This document shows positions 1 to 8,611 of a DNA stretch of 64,000 nucleotides, piece by piece. A program made the translations under genes and the position numbers. The notes beneath the pieces were generated by a model. It was not told the origin of the DNA. It searched no databases and saw only the letters and a list, made by a program, of their open reading frames with translations. Location: positions 429,527 through 493,526 of the forward strand of contig NZ_KK211040.1 of the NCBI RefSeq assembly GCF_000619885.1, given 5' to 3'. Position 1 is the stretch's first letter, and each line of letters begins with the position of its first letter. This DNA comes from Balneatrix alpica DSM 16621 (GTDB lineage Bacteria; Pseudomonadota; Gammaproteobacteria; Pseudomonadales; Balneatricaceae).

Positions 1-799
1 CGGGCGGCGTCCTCTTTGGCTTTAGTGTAACGAATACCGTCCATCATGCCGGAATAGGCAAACAGTCCTAGCACCTTGCCATCGCCCGTGGCGGCAAGCT
101 GATTGCGGTTAAAGGCCAGTTGATAGCCCTGCTGCTGCGCTTCGGTGATCAGGTTACGCTCATCCTTACGCTTGGATTTCAGCTTCACACTGCCCTGGGT
201 CAAGGCCTCTAACTGCTGATACACCTCGCCCTTGTCATTGGTAGACTTGGGAATAAAGTGTCGAATGCCCCCGGACAGCATCACATCGACCCCGGTATTG
301 AGCATATCGACGGCAATTTCATTTTCCAGCGATCGGTGCGGTTGATGGGCGGCAAAGGAGGCGGGGGTGGCATGGGTCAGGCGGGTATCCGACACCAAGC
401 CTGTGGCCTTACCCAAACGCTTGGCTTTCTCCAGCACGGTTTCCTGAGGGTTACCCTCCGCATCCAAACCTATCACTTCAGAAGGGGCCATTCTGCCTAA
501 AGCCAGTTGGGTAGCAGAACAGGCGGAGTCCACCACCAGGGCATTATCGGGATAGGTCATTGATGAGCCCATTTTTCCCTGTGCGGCCAGCTTCGCCATA
601 AAGGACTGGCGATCCTGGTAAATCTGCTGCTGAGGGGCAAGCTGAGCATAACTTTCCAACAGACCCACCTGCTGCGGGCCCATGCCATCACCAATCATCA
701 GGATGACATTCTTTACCTGGGTGGCCGCGATGCTCATCTGACTCATCAGCAGCATGCCTGCTCCGGCAAGGGCCAGGGTTTTCCATTGTTTGCGCATTG
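1..799 (-). CDS. phoA: Alkaline phosphatase (PhoA family), N-terminal part, cut by window edge
   Basis: The reverse strand is open from an ATG at 799 to the left edge, so only about 266 N-terminal residues are visible. It begins with a signal peptide (MRKQWKTLALAGAGMLLMSQ, then an SIAA cleavage region). The metal-site motif VILMIGDGMGPQQ and the nucleophile motif DSACSATQLALG follow, and together they identify an alkaline phosphatase that hydrolyses phosphomonoesters in the periplasm. A purine-rich GAGGAAG stretch precedes the start. The C-terminal metal ligands lie outside the window. A weak Pho-box-like sequence lies about 110 bases upstream, which would fit induction by phosphate starvation. 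Confidence 0.9.
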
Positions 800-906
800 G
801 TTTCTTCCTCTAATTTATTATTGTTACGCGCTCTTCCACCCCGCAGAAGAAGAGTGATACCCGAGGCTTAACCAACCTGGGGTCATTCGCCCTTCACCCT
901 GTACCA

Positions 907-924
907 CCGTCACATTTTTGACAC
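907..924 (-). promoter_or_regulatory. Possible PhoB box upstream of alkaline phosphatase
   Basis: On the reverse strand the sequence reads GTGTCAA-AAAT-GTGACGG. The first heptamer and the spacer fit the Pho-box pattern CTGTCAT-AWAW-CTGTCAY well. The second heptamer matches poorly, at about 3 of 7. Only its position upstream of a phosphatase gene makes it worth listing. Confidence 0.3.
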
Positions 925-1240
925 AAACAGCATTAAGTTAACTGAACGTTCAACATAAAAAATCCTTATTCCACCATGCTAAAAACGTCAGCCATATGAC
1001 TACTTCCCTCTCTTACACCCAGTTATCCGCTGCGGTTGGGCAAACTGTCGCTTTTGGCTAACCCTTTTCCTCCAGGCTTGAGTGGTTTGCTCCGCGTCCC
1101 GGGCCTTTGCCTGACCAGCGTAGGCAAGCTATCCCTACTCTTTAGACCTCCTCCCCCAATCTTTCGGTCTAAGCCCTTACTGCGAAAGTCGCAAAAGTTG
1201 TCGACAACACTTTTCTTGTAGTCAAACCAATTTAGATAAT

Positions 1241-1273
1241 TTTGGAATATAAAAAATGATTTAATATTCCAAA
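1241..1273. repeat. Perfect 10-bp inverted repeat, possible aceA operator
   Basis: TTTGGAATAT (1241-1250) is repeated inverted as ATATTCCAAA (1264-1273) around a 13-base AT-rich spacer. Part of the spacer, AAAAATGATT (1252-1261), is itself complementary to AATCATTTTT (1288-1297), so two alternative pairings exist. The arms are one helical turn long and lie about 340 bases upstream of aceA. This fits a dimeric repressor site or a distal promoter element; the binding protein is unknown. Confidence 0.4.
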
Positions 1274-1614
1274 TAGTTTGTGTAAAAAATCATTTTTAGG
1301 CGCTCGACAAAAGTCGAAAAAACTCTGCAAATATTCACACACCCCTTTATTTACCTATTATCGCTGCAATGCAGCAATCATCTTATGGTGTAGTAAAACT
1401 ACATTTCATAGCAGGTTAGCCTTGTAGTTCTAATACAAGCTTTGCTGCTACGCACAAAATCGTTTTGACACTCAAGCTGTCGACACTCCATGATGAATGC
1501 AACCCGAAGCCGATCATCCCGGCAACAGGACAAGGGCTCCACCCAGGCCAATCAGCCTAAGGCAGAAATAAGGTGGAACCCTGAACCAAATAGCGAACAC
1601 TGTGAGGAACAGCC

Positions 1615-3213
1615 ATGTCAGCTTACAAAAACGAGATCGATAACATTGCTACTGTACGTGCCGCCAACGGCAGCAGCTGGGAAGCGATCAATCCGGAATA
1701 TGCTGCTCGCATGCGGATTCAGAACCGCTTCAAAACCGGTCTGGACATTGCCCGTTACACCGCCAAGATCATGCGTCAGGATATGGCCGAGTACGATGCC
1801 GACTCCTCCAAGTACACCCAATCTCTGGGCTGCTGGCATGGCTTTATCGGTCAGCAGAAGCTGATCGCGATCAAGAAACATTTTGGCACCACCAACAAGC
1901 GCTACCTGTACCTGTCTGGCTGGATGATTGCCGCCCTGCGCTCTCAGTTTGGGCCGCTGCCTGACCAGTCTATGCACGAGAAAACCTCTGTTCCCGCGCT
2001 GATCGAAGAGCTGTACACCTTCCTGCGTCAGGCAGATGCCCGTGAACTGGGTGGTCTGTTCCGTGAACTGGATGCCGCTCGCGAAGCCGGTGACAGTGCC
2101 CGTGAAGCTGCAGTACAGAGCAAGATTGATAACTTCGAAACCCACGTGGTACCCATCATTGCTGACATTGATGCGGGCTTCGGTAACGAAGAGGCCACCT
2201 ACCTGCTGGCCAAGAAGATGATTGAAGCAGGCGCCTGCGCCATCCAGATCGAAAACCAGGTTTCCGATGAGAAGCAGTGCGGCCACCAGGACGGTAAAGT
2301 CACCGTTCCCCATGCTGATTTCCTGGCTAAGATCCGTGCTGTACGTTACGCCTTCCTGGAGCTGGGGGTAGAAGACGGCGTGATTGTTGCCCGTACCGAC
2401 TCCCTGGGCGCCGGCCTGACCAAGCAGATCGCCGTCACTAACGAGCCAGGCGACCTGGGCGACCTGTACAACTCCTTCCTGGATGGGGATTACGTGCAGA
2501 GCGCCGACGACATCAATAACGGTGACGTGGTAGTAAAAGCCAACGGTAAACTGCTCAAGCCCAAGCGCCTGCCTTCTGGACTGTTCCAGTTCAAGCGTGG
2601 CTCCGGTGAAGACCGTGTGGTACTGGACTGCATCACCTCCCTGCAGAACGGCGCTGACCTGCTGTGGATCGAGACCGAGAAGCCTCACGTTGGCCAGATC
2701 AAGGGCATGGTAGACCGCATCCGTGAAGTGGTACCCAACGCCAAGCTGGTTTACAACAACAGCCCCTCTTTCAACTGGACGCTGAACTTCCGTCAGCAGG
2801 TGTTTGATGCCTGGAGTGCAGAAGGTAAGGATCTGTCTGCTTACGACCGCGCTAACCTGATGAGCGCTGAGTACGACGATAGCGAACTGTCTGTCGAAGC
2901 GGATCGTCGTATCCAGAGCTTCCAGCGTGATGCGGCCCGTGAAGCAGGCATCTTCCACCACCTGATCACCCTGCCGACTTACCACACCGCGGCCCTGTCT
3001 ACCGACAACCTGGCCAAAGAGTACTTCGGTGAAGCCGGTATGCTGGGTTACGTCGCGGGTGTACAGCGTAAGGAAATCCGTCAGGGTATCGCCTGCGTCA
3101 GACACCAAAACATGGCCGGCTCCGATATGGGTGACGACCACAAAGAGTACTTCTCTGGTGATGCCGCGCTGAAAGCATCCGGCAAAGACAACACCATGAA
3201 CCAGTTCGGCTAA
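1615..3213 (+). CDS. aceA: Isocitrate lyase
   Basis: This enzyme cleaves isocitrate to glyoxylate and succinate in the cytoplasm, the first step of the glyoxylate bypass used for growth on acetate or fatty acids. The protein has 532 residues, the length of the longer Pseudomonas-type class rather than the ~430-residue E. coli enzyme. The active-site signature EKQCGHQDGK carries the catalytic cysteine at residue 222. The metal-binding stretch IADIDAGFGNEEATYLL lies near 182-198 and NNSPSFNWTLNF downstream. GTGAGGAAC sits just before the ATG as a ribosome site. It is monocistronic, with a terminator downstream. Malate synthase is not in the window. Confidence 0.97.
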   Translation: MSAYKNEIDNIATVRAANGSSWEAINPEYAARMRIQNRFKTGLDIARYTAKIMRQDMAEYDADSSKYTQSLGCWHGFIGQQKLIAIKKHFGTTNKRYLYLSGWMIAALRSQFGPLPDQSMHEKTSVPALIEELYTFLRQADARELGGLFRELDAAREAGDSAREAAVQSKIDNFETHVVPIIADIDAGFGNEEATYLLAKKMIEAGACAIQIENQVSDEKQCGHQDGKVTVPHADFLAKIRAVRYAFLELGVEDGVIVARTDSLGAGLTKQIAVTNEPGDLGDLYNSFLDGDYVQSADDINNGDVVVKANGKLLKPKRLPSGLFQFKRGSGEDRVVLDCITSLQNGADLLWIETEKPHVGQIKGMVDRIREVVPNAKLVYNNSPSFNWTLNFRQQVFDAWSAEGKDLSAYDRANLMSAEYDDSELSVEADRRIQSFQRDAAREAGIFHHLITLPTYHTAALSTDNLAKEYFGEAGMLGYVAGVQRKEIRQGIACVRHQNMAGSDMGDDHKEYFSGDAALKASGKDNTMNQFG

Positions 3214-3369
3214 TAGCTCACCCTGCCCTGGGCCGTGCTGGTCACGCCTCAGAGCAGCCTAAGCTTACGGCTGATTTGCCTGGGCCGGGGTAGGAGGGCT
3301 CCTCCCCGCTCAGGCCCCCTTGAATCCATTCCCTGCATCGTTGCCGCCCCGGATCCTACCCCCTCAGGT

Positions 3370-3388
3370 AAGCCCCGGGGCTTTTTTT
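3370..3388 (+). terminator. Rho-independent terminator of aceA
   Basis: AAGCCCCGGGGCTT is a perfect palindrome (5-bp stem with a CCGG loop, or a longer tight stem) followed directly by TTTTT. It lies about 160 bases after the aceA stop codon. Confidence 0.75.
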
Positions 3389-3488
3389 CTCTGCTCTTCC
3401 TCTGCCCTGATGCCGAGCAATCTGCCAAGCTAGGCGCGCTGATGACGGCAAAATCGCACTCCCCCTCTGCCCCTGACCAGGACAAACT

Positions 3489-4115
3489 ATGCGTTATCAA
3501 GGCAAGCTGACCGATTGGAATGATGCCAAGGGCTTTGGCTTCGTCGAACCTAATGGCGGCGGTGCAAAAGCCTTGGTCCATATCAAAGCCTTCACCTCGC
3601 CCTCTCGCCGCCCCATCAATGGCGACCTGATCAGCTACTCTCTCCACCAACAGCAGGGTGGTCGCTACCAGGCTCAGCAGATTAGCCTGCTCAATGATCG
3701 CTCCAGACCTGAGCAAGCACGCCGACCCTCTCGCCGCCTGGGCTCGTTCTTTACCCTGATGTTTTGCCTAGGCTTGGCAGCGATGGCGCTGTTAGGCCGG
3801 CTGCCGCTGGAACTGCTTTATTTTTACGCTGGCATCAGTCTGCTCAGCGTTATCTTCTATGGTCTTGATAAATCTGCCGCCCGAGGTAACCGCTGGCGCA
3901 CACCGGAAAGTCAGTTACATCTGCTGGCACTGGCAGGGGGCTGGCCCGGCGCTTTCTGGGCACAGAACCGCTTTCGGCATAAGACTAACAAGGGCAAGTT
4001 TATAGCGGTTTATTGGTTAACGGTGGCAGCCAATCTGGCAGGACTCTATTGGTTGTTAAGTGCAGGCCACCCCTGGTTAACGCGGGTATTGGCTACCTTA
4101 GATTCGCTACTTTAG
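3489..4115 (+). CDS. Cold-shock domain plus DUF1294 membrane protein
   Basis: The protein has 208 residues. The N-terminus is a cold-shock domain with the RNP1-like motif KGFGFVEP and the RNP2-like ALVHIKAF (residues 1-65), which binds single-stranded nucleic acid. Hydrophobic segments follow at about 85-125. The C-terminal DUF1294 region contains YGLDKSAARGNRWRTPE and GGWPGAFWAQNRFRHKTNK (about 125-175) and ends in one more membrane helix. This CSD-DUF1294 fusion is a known but uncharacterised family in Gammaproteobacteria. A membrane-tethered RNA-binding role is inference only. It stands alone between aceA and the convergent purU. Confidence 0.85.
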   Translation: MRYQGKLTDWNDAKGFGFVEPNGGGAKALVHIKAFTSPSRRPINGDLISYSLHQQQGGRYQAQQISLLNDRSRPEQARRPSRRLGSFFTLMFCLGLAAMALLGRLPLELLYFYAGISLLSVIFYGLDKSAARGNRWRTPESQLHLLALAGGWPGAFWAQNRFRHKTNKGKFIAVYWLTVAANLAGLYWLLSAGHPWLTRVLATLDSLL

Positions 4116-4138
4116 ACTCCCTACCCAGCGCCCTGTAA

Positions 4139-4167
4139 AAGCAAAACGCCCGACTACAAGCCGGGCG
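4139..4167 (-). terminator. Terminator between DUF1294 gene and purU
   Basis: CGCCCG (4147-4152) pairs with CGGGCG (4162-4167). Read on the minus strand, the stem is followed by TTTTGCTTTTA, as expected for a terminator of purU. It lies 27 bases beyond the purU stop and may also serve the convergent gene. Confidence 0.7.
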
Positions 4168-4193
4168 CACAAAGCATCACAGGAAGCGGCACC

Positions 4194-5057
4194 TTAGCGC
4201 GGGAACACCACCGTGCGATTACCATGCAAAAATACCCGCCGTTCAATATGAAAAGCCACCGCCTTCGCTAACGTCAGGCATTCAGTGTCCTGACCTTTGG
4301 CAACCAAGTCCTCGGGATAATGGGCATGGTCTACCGCCTGTACGCTTTGGGTGATGATCGGCCCCTCATCCAGGGCATTATTGACGTAATGCGCGGTAGC
4401 CCCCACCAGTTTCACCCCTTTTTCATAGGCTTGATGATAAGGCCGTGCCCCTTTAAAGCCGGGCAGTAACGAATGGTGGATATTGATGGCCCAGCCATCC
4501 AGGCGCTGACACATCACCGGCGATAGCACCTGCATGTAGCGTGCTAACACCACCAGCTCCGCCTCGGATTGCTGAATAACCTGCCAGATTTGCTCTTCCT
4601 GTTGCAGCTTAGTCTCCGCCGTAATCGGGAAGTGATAGTAAGGAATACCATGCCAGTCTGCTAAAGCCTGCAGATCAGGATGATTAGAAATGATCGCCGG
4701 TATTTCAATATTGAGCTGGCCGGTACGGTAGCGATACAGCAGGTCATTCAGACAGTGGTCATACTTAGAGACCAAAATCACCACCTTGGTTTTATGCCCC
4801 GGCGGGGTCAGGTCCCACTCCATCTCAAAGGTGGCGGCCCGTTCAGCGAAACCGGCGCGAAAGGCGGCCTCATCGAACCCCTGCTCCGGGCGAAACTCTG
4901 CCCGAATGAAAAAGCGACTGGCTAAACGATCATCAAAAGAGTGCAACTCGGTAATGTAATTGCCGCTGCTCTTTAAAAAGCCGGTGACCGCATCCACCGT
5001 GCCTAACTTGCTGTAGCAGTGGGCACGTAAAATCCAGGGGGCCTGTTTGGGCTGCAT
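4194..5057 (-). CDS. purU: Formyltetrahydrofolate deformylase
   Basis: PurU hydrolyses 10-formyl-THF to formate and THF, balancing the one-carbon pool. I chose the ATG at 5057 (287 residues, beginning MQPKQAPWILRAHC). The frame extends upstream to 5135, but that version would overlap sdaA, while 287 residues is the family's usual length. An N-terminal ACT domain (about 7-85) precedes a formyltransferase-like domain with the catalytic asparagine and histidine in NIHHSLLPGFKGARPYHQAY and the aspartate in NNALDEGPI. It lies 46 bases downstream of sdaA on the same strand, so the two are probably co-transcribed. In Pseudomonas a purU copy sits with the sarcosine oxidase genes, which suggests a role in handling methyl-derived carbon. 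Confidence 0.95.
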   Translation of the reverse strand: MQPKQAPWILRAHCYSKLGTVDAVTGFLKSSGNYITELHSFDDRLASRFFIRAEFRPEQGFDEAAFRAGFAERAATFEMEWDLTPPGHKTKVVILVSKYDHCLNDLLYRYRTGQLNIEIPAIISNHPDLQALADWHGIPYYHFPITAETKLQQEEQIWQVIQQSEAELVVLARYMQVLSPVMCQRLDGWAINIHHSLLPGFKGARPYHQAYEKGVKLVGATAHYVNNALDEGPIITQSVQAVDHAHYPEDLVAKGQDTECLTLAKAVAFHIERRVFLHGNRTVVFPR

Positions 5058-5103
5058 AGTCCTACTCCGCTCAGTTGAAGGGGCAGTGCACTGCCCCGCA
5101 CCT

Positions 5104-6477
5104 TCAGCACTCGATGGCATTGACGGCCAGGCCACCGCGCGAGGTTTCTTTGTATTTGTCTTGCATGTCTTTGCCGGTTTCCATCATGGTTTTGATCGCT
5201 TTATCCAGCGAGATAAAGTGCTCACCGTCACCACGCAGAGCCAGTTGAGTGGCATTGATCGCCTTCATCGCCGCTATCGCATTGCGCTCAATGCAGGGCA
5301 CCTGGACTAAGCCACCCACCGGATCGCAGGTTAACCCAAGGTTATGCTCAAGACCAATCTCGGCGGCATTTTCTACCTGTTCCGGAGTGCCGCCCATGAC
5401 CTCGGTTAGACCCGCTGCGGCCATCGCACAGGCCGAACCCACTTCCCCTTGGCAACCTACTTCAGCACCGGAGATAGAAGCATTCTTTTTACACAGAATG
5501 CCAACCGCTGCGGCGGCTAGCAGGAAGTCCACCACATCTTCTTCCCGGGCCTCGGGCTTAAAATCCATGTAGTAATGCAGCACCGCCGGAATAATGCCCG
5601 CCGCCCCATTAGTCGGGGCTGTCACCATGCGGCCACCGGCGGCATTCTCTTCATTAACTGCCAAGGCATACAGATTGACCCAATCCATCGCATTCAAGGT
5701 CGAGCTAATCACATTGGCATGGCTGGCCTGGGTCAGGGAAGCATGCAGACGTGCCGCCCGCCGTTTCACATTCAAGCCACCAGGCAACACCCCTTGCTGC
5801 GACCAGCCCCGCTCGACACAGGCTTGCATTGCCTGCCAGATCCCAAGCAGTCCCTGACGGATTTCTGCCTCTGAGCGCCAAACCAACTCATTGGCCATCA
5901 TCAGCTCAGAAACCCGTAACCCATGTTGACGGCACAACGCCAGCAACTGTTTGCCACTATTGAATTCATAGGGCAACGCGACCTCTTCCACCGCATTGGC
6001 CCCCAACTGAGCCTGGGCCTCATCCACCACGAAGCCACCACCGATGGAATAGTAGGTATTTTGATAAAGCAGTTCCTCACCTGCCCAGGCGGTTAAGCGC
6101 ATGGCATTAGGGTGATAGGGCAGACTCTCCTCCAGCAACAGCAGATCCTGCTGCCAGTTAAAGGCGATACTGTGCCGATTGAGCAAAGCCAGTTTGCCCT
6201 CCGCCTTGATGGCGACGACCCGTGGGGCGATGCAATCCGGATCAATTTGATCAGGCCACTCCCCCATTAATCCCATCAGGGTAGCGGTATCCGTACCATG
6301 ACCAATGCCAGTGGCGCTCAGGGAACCATAGAGGCGCACCTCCACCCGACTCACCTGCTCAACCCCCAAGCTGGCTAAACGCTCAGCAAATTCGGCGGCG
6401 GCACGCATCGGCCCCACTGTGTGTGAACTGGATGGCCCGATGCCGATTTTGAACAGATCAAAGACGCTGATGGCCAT
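5104..6477 (-). CDS. sdaA: L-serine ammonia-lyase, iron-sulfur type
   Basis: This enzyme deaminates L-serine to pyruvate and ammonia. The protein has 457 residues, matching the single-chain alpha-beta fused class. The substrate loop GPSSSHTVGPM is at residues 14-24. Cysteines suited to the [4Fe-4S] cluster occur in AEVGCQGEVGSAC, LTCDPVGG and VPCIERN. CGGAGGT lies a few bases before the ATG. With GlyA (43.1 kb) and SoxBDAG it completes the path sarcosine, glycine, serine, pyruvate. It is divergent from fdhA and followed by purU. Confidence 0.95.
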   Translation of the reverse strand: MAISVFDLFKIGIGPSSSHTVGPMRAAAEFAERLASLGVEQVSRVEVRLYGSLSATGIGHGTDTATLMGLMGEWPDQIDPDCIAPRVVAIKAEGKLALLNRHSIAFNWQQDLLLLEESLPYHPNAMRLTAWAGEELLYQNTYYSIGGGFVVDEAQAQLGANAVEEVALPYEFNSGKQLLALCRQHGLRVSELMMANELVWRSEAEIRQGLLGIWQAMQACVERGWSQQGVLPGGLNVKRRAARLHASLTQASHANVISSTLNAMDWVNLYALAVNEENAAGGRMVTAPTNGAAGIIPAVLHYYMDFKPEAREEDVVDFLLAAAAVGILCKKNASISGAEVGCQGEVGSACAMAAAGLTEVMGGTPEQVENAAEIGLEHNLGLTCDPVGGLVQVPCIERNAIAAMKAINATQLALRGDGEHFISLDKAIKTMMETGKDMQDKYKETSRGGLAVNAIEC

Positions 6478-6780
6478 ACTGGGCTACCTCCGTAAAGTGA
6501 TGGAAGCATTATCAAAACAGCGCCGCCAAACCTCATGTCAGGCTACGACCTCAAACTAGTCAGAACCGAACCCTGCCGTAACTTATGTCTTAGCTGGATA
6601 TGTACATGCCTCGTTCAGACATGTTGCTGGCGTTTTGAACACCTAGGATGCCTTGGGGCCTGCTGCTCTACCCCGCTCTTCGCTGCCCAAATCAGCAAGA
6701 AGGGCAGCAGGTTCCGGCCCTTTCTGGTCACCCCAGATAAAAACAACAACAGCTGATCAAGCCGATCAAAGGAGAAGCCT
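6478..6780. promoter_or_regulatory. Divergent sdaA/fdhA promoter region with competing hairpins
   Basis: This region has no gene. Near fdhA, GCAGCAGG (6704-6711) can pair with CCTGCTGC (6659-6666), while GGGCAGC (6702-6708) can pair with GCTGCCC (6682-6688). The two helices share bases, so they exclude each other. AAAGGAG stands seven bases before the fdhA ATG. The arrangement could be a leader switch or chance pairing. Confidence 0.4.
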
Positions 6781-7980
6781 ATGTGTTCCAACCACGGCAA
6801 CCGCGGCGTCGTCTATCAAGGCCCTGGCAAAGTTGAAGTACAGAATATCCCCTACCCGGAACTGGCACTGGGTGGGCGCAAGTGCGACCACGGGGTCATC
6901 CTCAAAGTGGTTTCCACCAATATCTGCGGCAGTGACCAGCACATGGTGCGTGGCCGTACCACTGCCCCCGCTGGCCTAGTGTTAGGCCATGAGATTACCG
7001 GACTGGTGGTCGAGTGCGGTCGTGATGTTGAGTTTGTTAAGCCCGGCGATCTGGTCTCCGTGCCCTTTAACATCGCCTGTGGCCGTTGCCGCAACTGTAA
7101 AGAAGGCAAAACCGGTATCTGTTTGAACGTTAACCCCGCCCGCCCCGGTGCCGCTTATGGCTATGTTGATATGGGTGGCTGGGTAGGTGGGCAGGCCGAA
7201 TATGTGATGGTGCCCTACGCCGATTTTAACCTGCTGAAATTCCCCGATAAGGATCAGGCGATGGAGAAAATCCGTGACCTGACCCTGCTATCTGACATCT
7301 TCCCCACTGGCTTCCATGGTTGTGTTACCGCTGGGGTGGGCCCTGGTTCCACCGTTTACATCGCCGGCGCTGGCCCAGTCGGCTTGGCCGCTGCCGTATC
7401 CGCTCAGCTGCTAGGGGCTGCCTGTGTGATCGTCGGTGACATGATTGATGATCGCCTGGCCCAGGCCCGCAGCTTTGGCTGTGAAACGATCGACTTGAAA
7501 CAGGAAGGCGATATCGCCGATAAGGTTGAAGCCATTCTGGGCGTGCCCGAAGTGGATGCCTTCGTTGACTGCGTTGGCTTTGAAGCCCACGCCTGTGGCT
7601 GCCATCACCATGAAGAAAAGCCCGCTACCGTGCTCAACTCCGCCATGCAGTTGACCCGTGCCGGCGGCCAGATTGGTATTCCCGGTCTGTACGTCACCGA
7701 GGATCCCGGTGCCATCGATGAAGCCGCCAAGGTCGGTGCCCTGAGCATGCGTTTTGGTTTGGGTTGGGCCAAGTCCCACTCCTTCCATACTGGCCAGTGC
7801 CCTGTGATGAAGTACCATCGCCAGCTGATGCAATCCATCCTGTTTGACAAGGTACAGATCGCTAAGGCCGTCAACGTCCAGGTGATCAGCCTGGATCAGG
7901 CCCCTAATGGCTACGCCGAATTTGATGGCGGTGCCGCCACCAAGTATGTGATTGATCCGCACGGCATGGTTGCCGCTTAA
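6781..7980 (+). CDS. fdhA: Glutathione-independent formaldehyde dehydrogenase
   Basis: This zinc- and NAD-dependent enzyme of the medium-chain alcohol dehydrogenase family oxidises free formaldehyde to formate. It has 399 residues, almost exactly the size of the Pseudomonas putida enzyme. The catalytic zinc ligand motif STNICGSDQHMVRGR, the GHEITG motif, the structural-zinc cysteines in CGRCRNCKEGKTGIC and the Rossmann motif GAGPVGLAAA are all visible. The AAAGGAG ribosome site is strong. Formaldehyde is released by sarcosine oxidase (encoded 30 kb away), so this gene probably detoxifies that product. It is divergent from sdaA-purU and ends in a strong hairpin. Confidence 0.96.
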   Translation: MCSNHGNRGVVYQGPGKVEVQNIPYPELALGGRKCDHGVILKVVSTNICGSDQHMVRGRTTAPAGLVLGHEITGLVVECGRDVEFVKPGDLVSVPFNIACGRCRNCKEGKTGICLNVNPARPGAAYGYVDMGGWVGGQAEYVMVPYADFNLLKFPDKDQAMEKIRDLTLLSDIFPTGFHGCVTAGVGPGSTVYIAGAGPVGLAAAVSAQLLGAACVIVGDMIDDRLAQARSFGCETIDLKQEGDIADKVEAILGVPEVDAFVDCVGFEAHACGCHHHEEKPATVLNSAMQLTRAGGQIGIPGLYVTEDPGAIDEAAKVGALSMRFGLGWAKSHSFHTGQCPVMKYHRQLMQSILFDKVQIAKAVNVQVISLDQAPNGYAEFDGGAATKYVIDPHGMVAA

Positions 7981-7994
7981 CCCAGCTTATGCCA

Positions 7995-8030
7995 GTCGAT
8001 AGTCACCCCTGTGGCTATCGACGCTTTCCT
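7995..8030 (+). terminator. Terminator of fdhA
   Basis: GTCGATAGTCAC (7995-8006) and GTGGCTATCGAC (8011-8022) form a 12-bp stem with one G-T wobble and a 4-base CCCT loop. A T-rich but interrupted tail (GCTTTCCTTGTCT) follows, 15 bases after the fdhA stop. Confidence 0.75.
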
Positions 8031-8156
8031 TGTCTCTCAATGCTGGAAAATTGATCAGTCTCTTCTAGAATGCTCTAACCTCTGCTGGAAATTCATTTCC
8101 ACAAGCAGCTTGCCAACAATAACAAGGGCCCTGCCCGAACCTGCATGGAGGTAATA

Positions 8157-8543
8157 GTGAGCGCGTTTAATGACTACCTACATGAAGTTTTTCAAAGCCT
8201 TGGCCCGATTCAGATTCGCCCGATGTTTGGCGGCTATGGCGTCTTCCATCAGGGGCTGATGTTTGCCCTGATTGCCGATGAAAACCTGTATTTGAAAACC
8301 AGCCCCGCCAGCCGAGGCTTATTTGAAGCCGAGGGGTTGCAACCCTTTGTCTATACCCTGGGGCGACGGCCAATCAAAATGGGTTACTTCCAGGCCCCCG
8401 CAACAATCTATGAAGACAGTGATGAAGCTCTCTACTGGGGGCGCTTAGCCTATCAAGCGGCACTGGAAAACACGCCCGCGAGAAGTAACGGGCGTCAGCG
8501 TAAAAATGAAGTCCAGTTAGAGCAGCTAGGTACTCGCACCTAG
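8157..8543 (+). CDS. TfoX/Sxy N-terminal domain protein
   Basis: I place the start at the GTG at 8157 because GGAGGT (8147-8152) sits 4-5 bases before it. The in-frame ATG at 8145 overlaps that ribosome site. The 128-residue product has the TfoX N-terminal pattern: IRPMFGGYGVFHQGLMFALIADENLYLK, then GRRPIKMGYFQAP and DEALYWGRLAYQAAL. TfoX/Sxy proteins regulate natural competence in Haemophilus and Vibrio. Short stand-alone N-domain proteins like this one have no assigned role, and the C-terminal TfoX domain is absent. It stands between fdhA and the 23-bp repeat. Confidence 0.85.
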   Translation: MSAFNDYLHEVFQSLGPIQIRPMFGGYGVFHQGLMFALIADENLYLKTSPASRGLFEAEGLQPFVYTLGRRPIKMGYFQAPATIYEDSDEALYWGRLAYQAALENTPARSNGRQRKNEVQLEQLGTRT

Positions 8544-8611
8544 CGCAGTACCTTATGGCGGGTGAAGTACGCCATGCTCAACACTGTTACAGCCGGCTAT
8601 TTAACCCTTTT

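Larger units (their letters stand above)
800..1614. other. Long intergenic region between phoA and aceA
   Basis: This 815-base divergent region holds no gene that I can support. Its right half, from about 1225 to 1480, is AT-rich and must contain the aceA promoter. It carries several short palindromes (1241-1273, and TCGAC-aaaa-GTCGA at 1304-1317). Around 1040-1180 the plus strand is pyrimidine-rich. A 61-codon frame there, from a TTG, lacks a convincing ribosome site. Confidence 0.6.

Noticed and set aside
1030-1190. Minus-strand GGA-rich stretch resembling a CsrB/RsmZ-type RNA
   Set aside because: Several GGA motifs occur, but I could not place them in regular hairpin loops and saw no terminator before the phosphatase gene.
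1036-1221. 61-codon frame with a GKLSLL hexapeptide repeated using different codons
   Set aside because: It starts at TTG without a ribosome site. The repeat is short enough to be chance in a pyrimidine-rich stretch.
1618-3141. 507-codon open frame antisense to aceA
   Set aside because: It mirrors the full aceA gene. Long antisense frames arise from the codon bias of highly expressed genes. It has no domain motif or ribosome site.
5058-5135. Longer N-terminus for purU
   Set aside because: It would overlap sdaA and exceed the family length. The ATG at 5057 gives the expected 287 residues.
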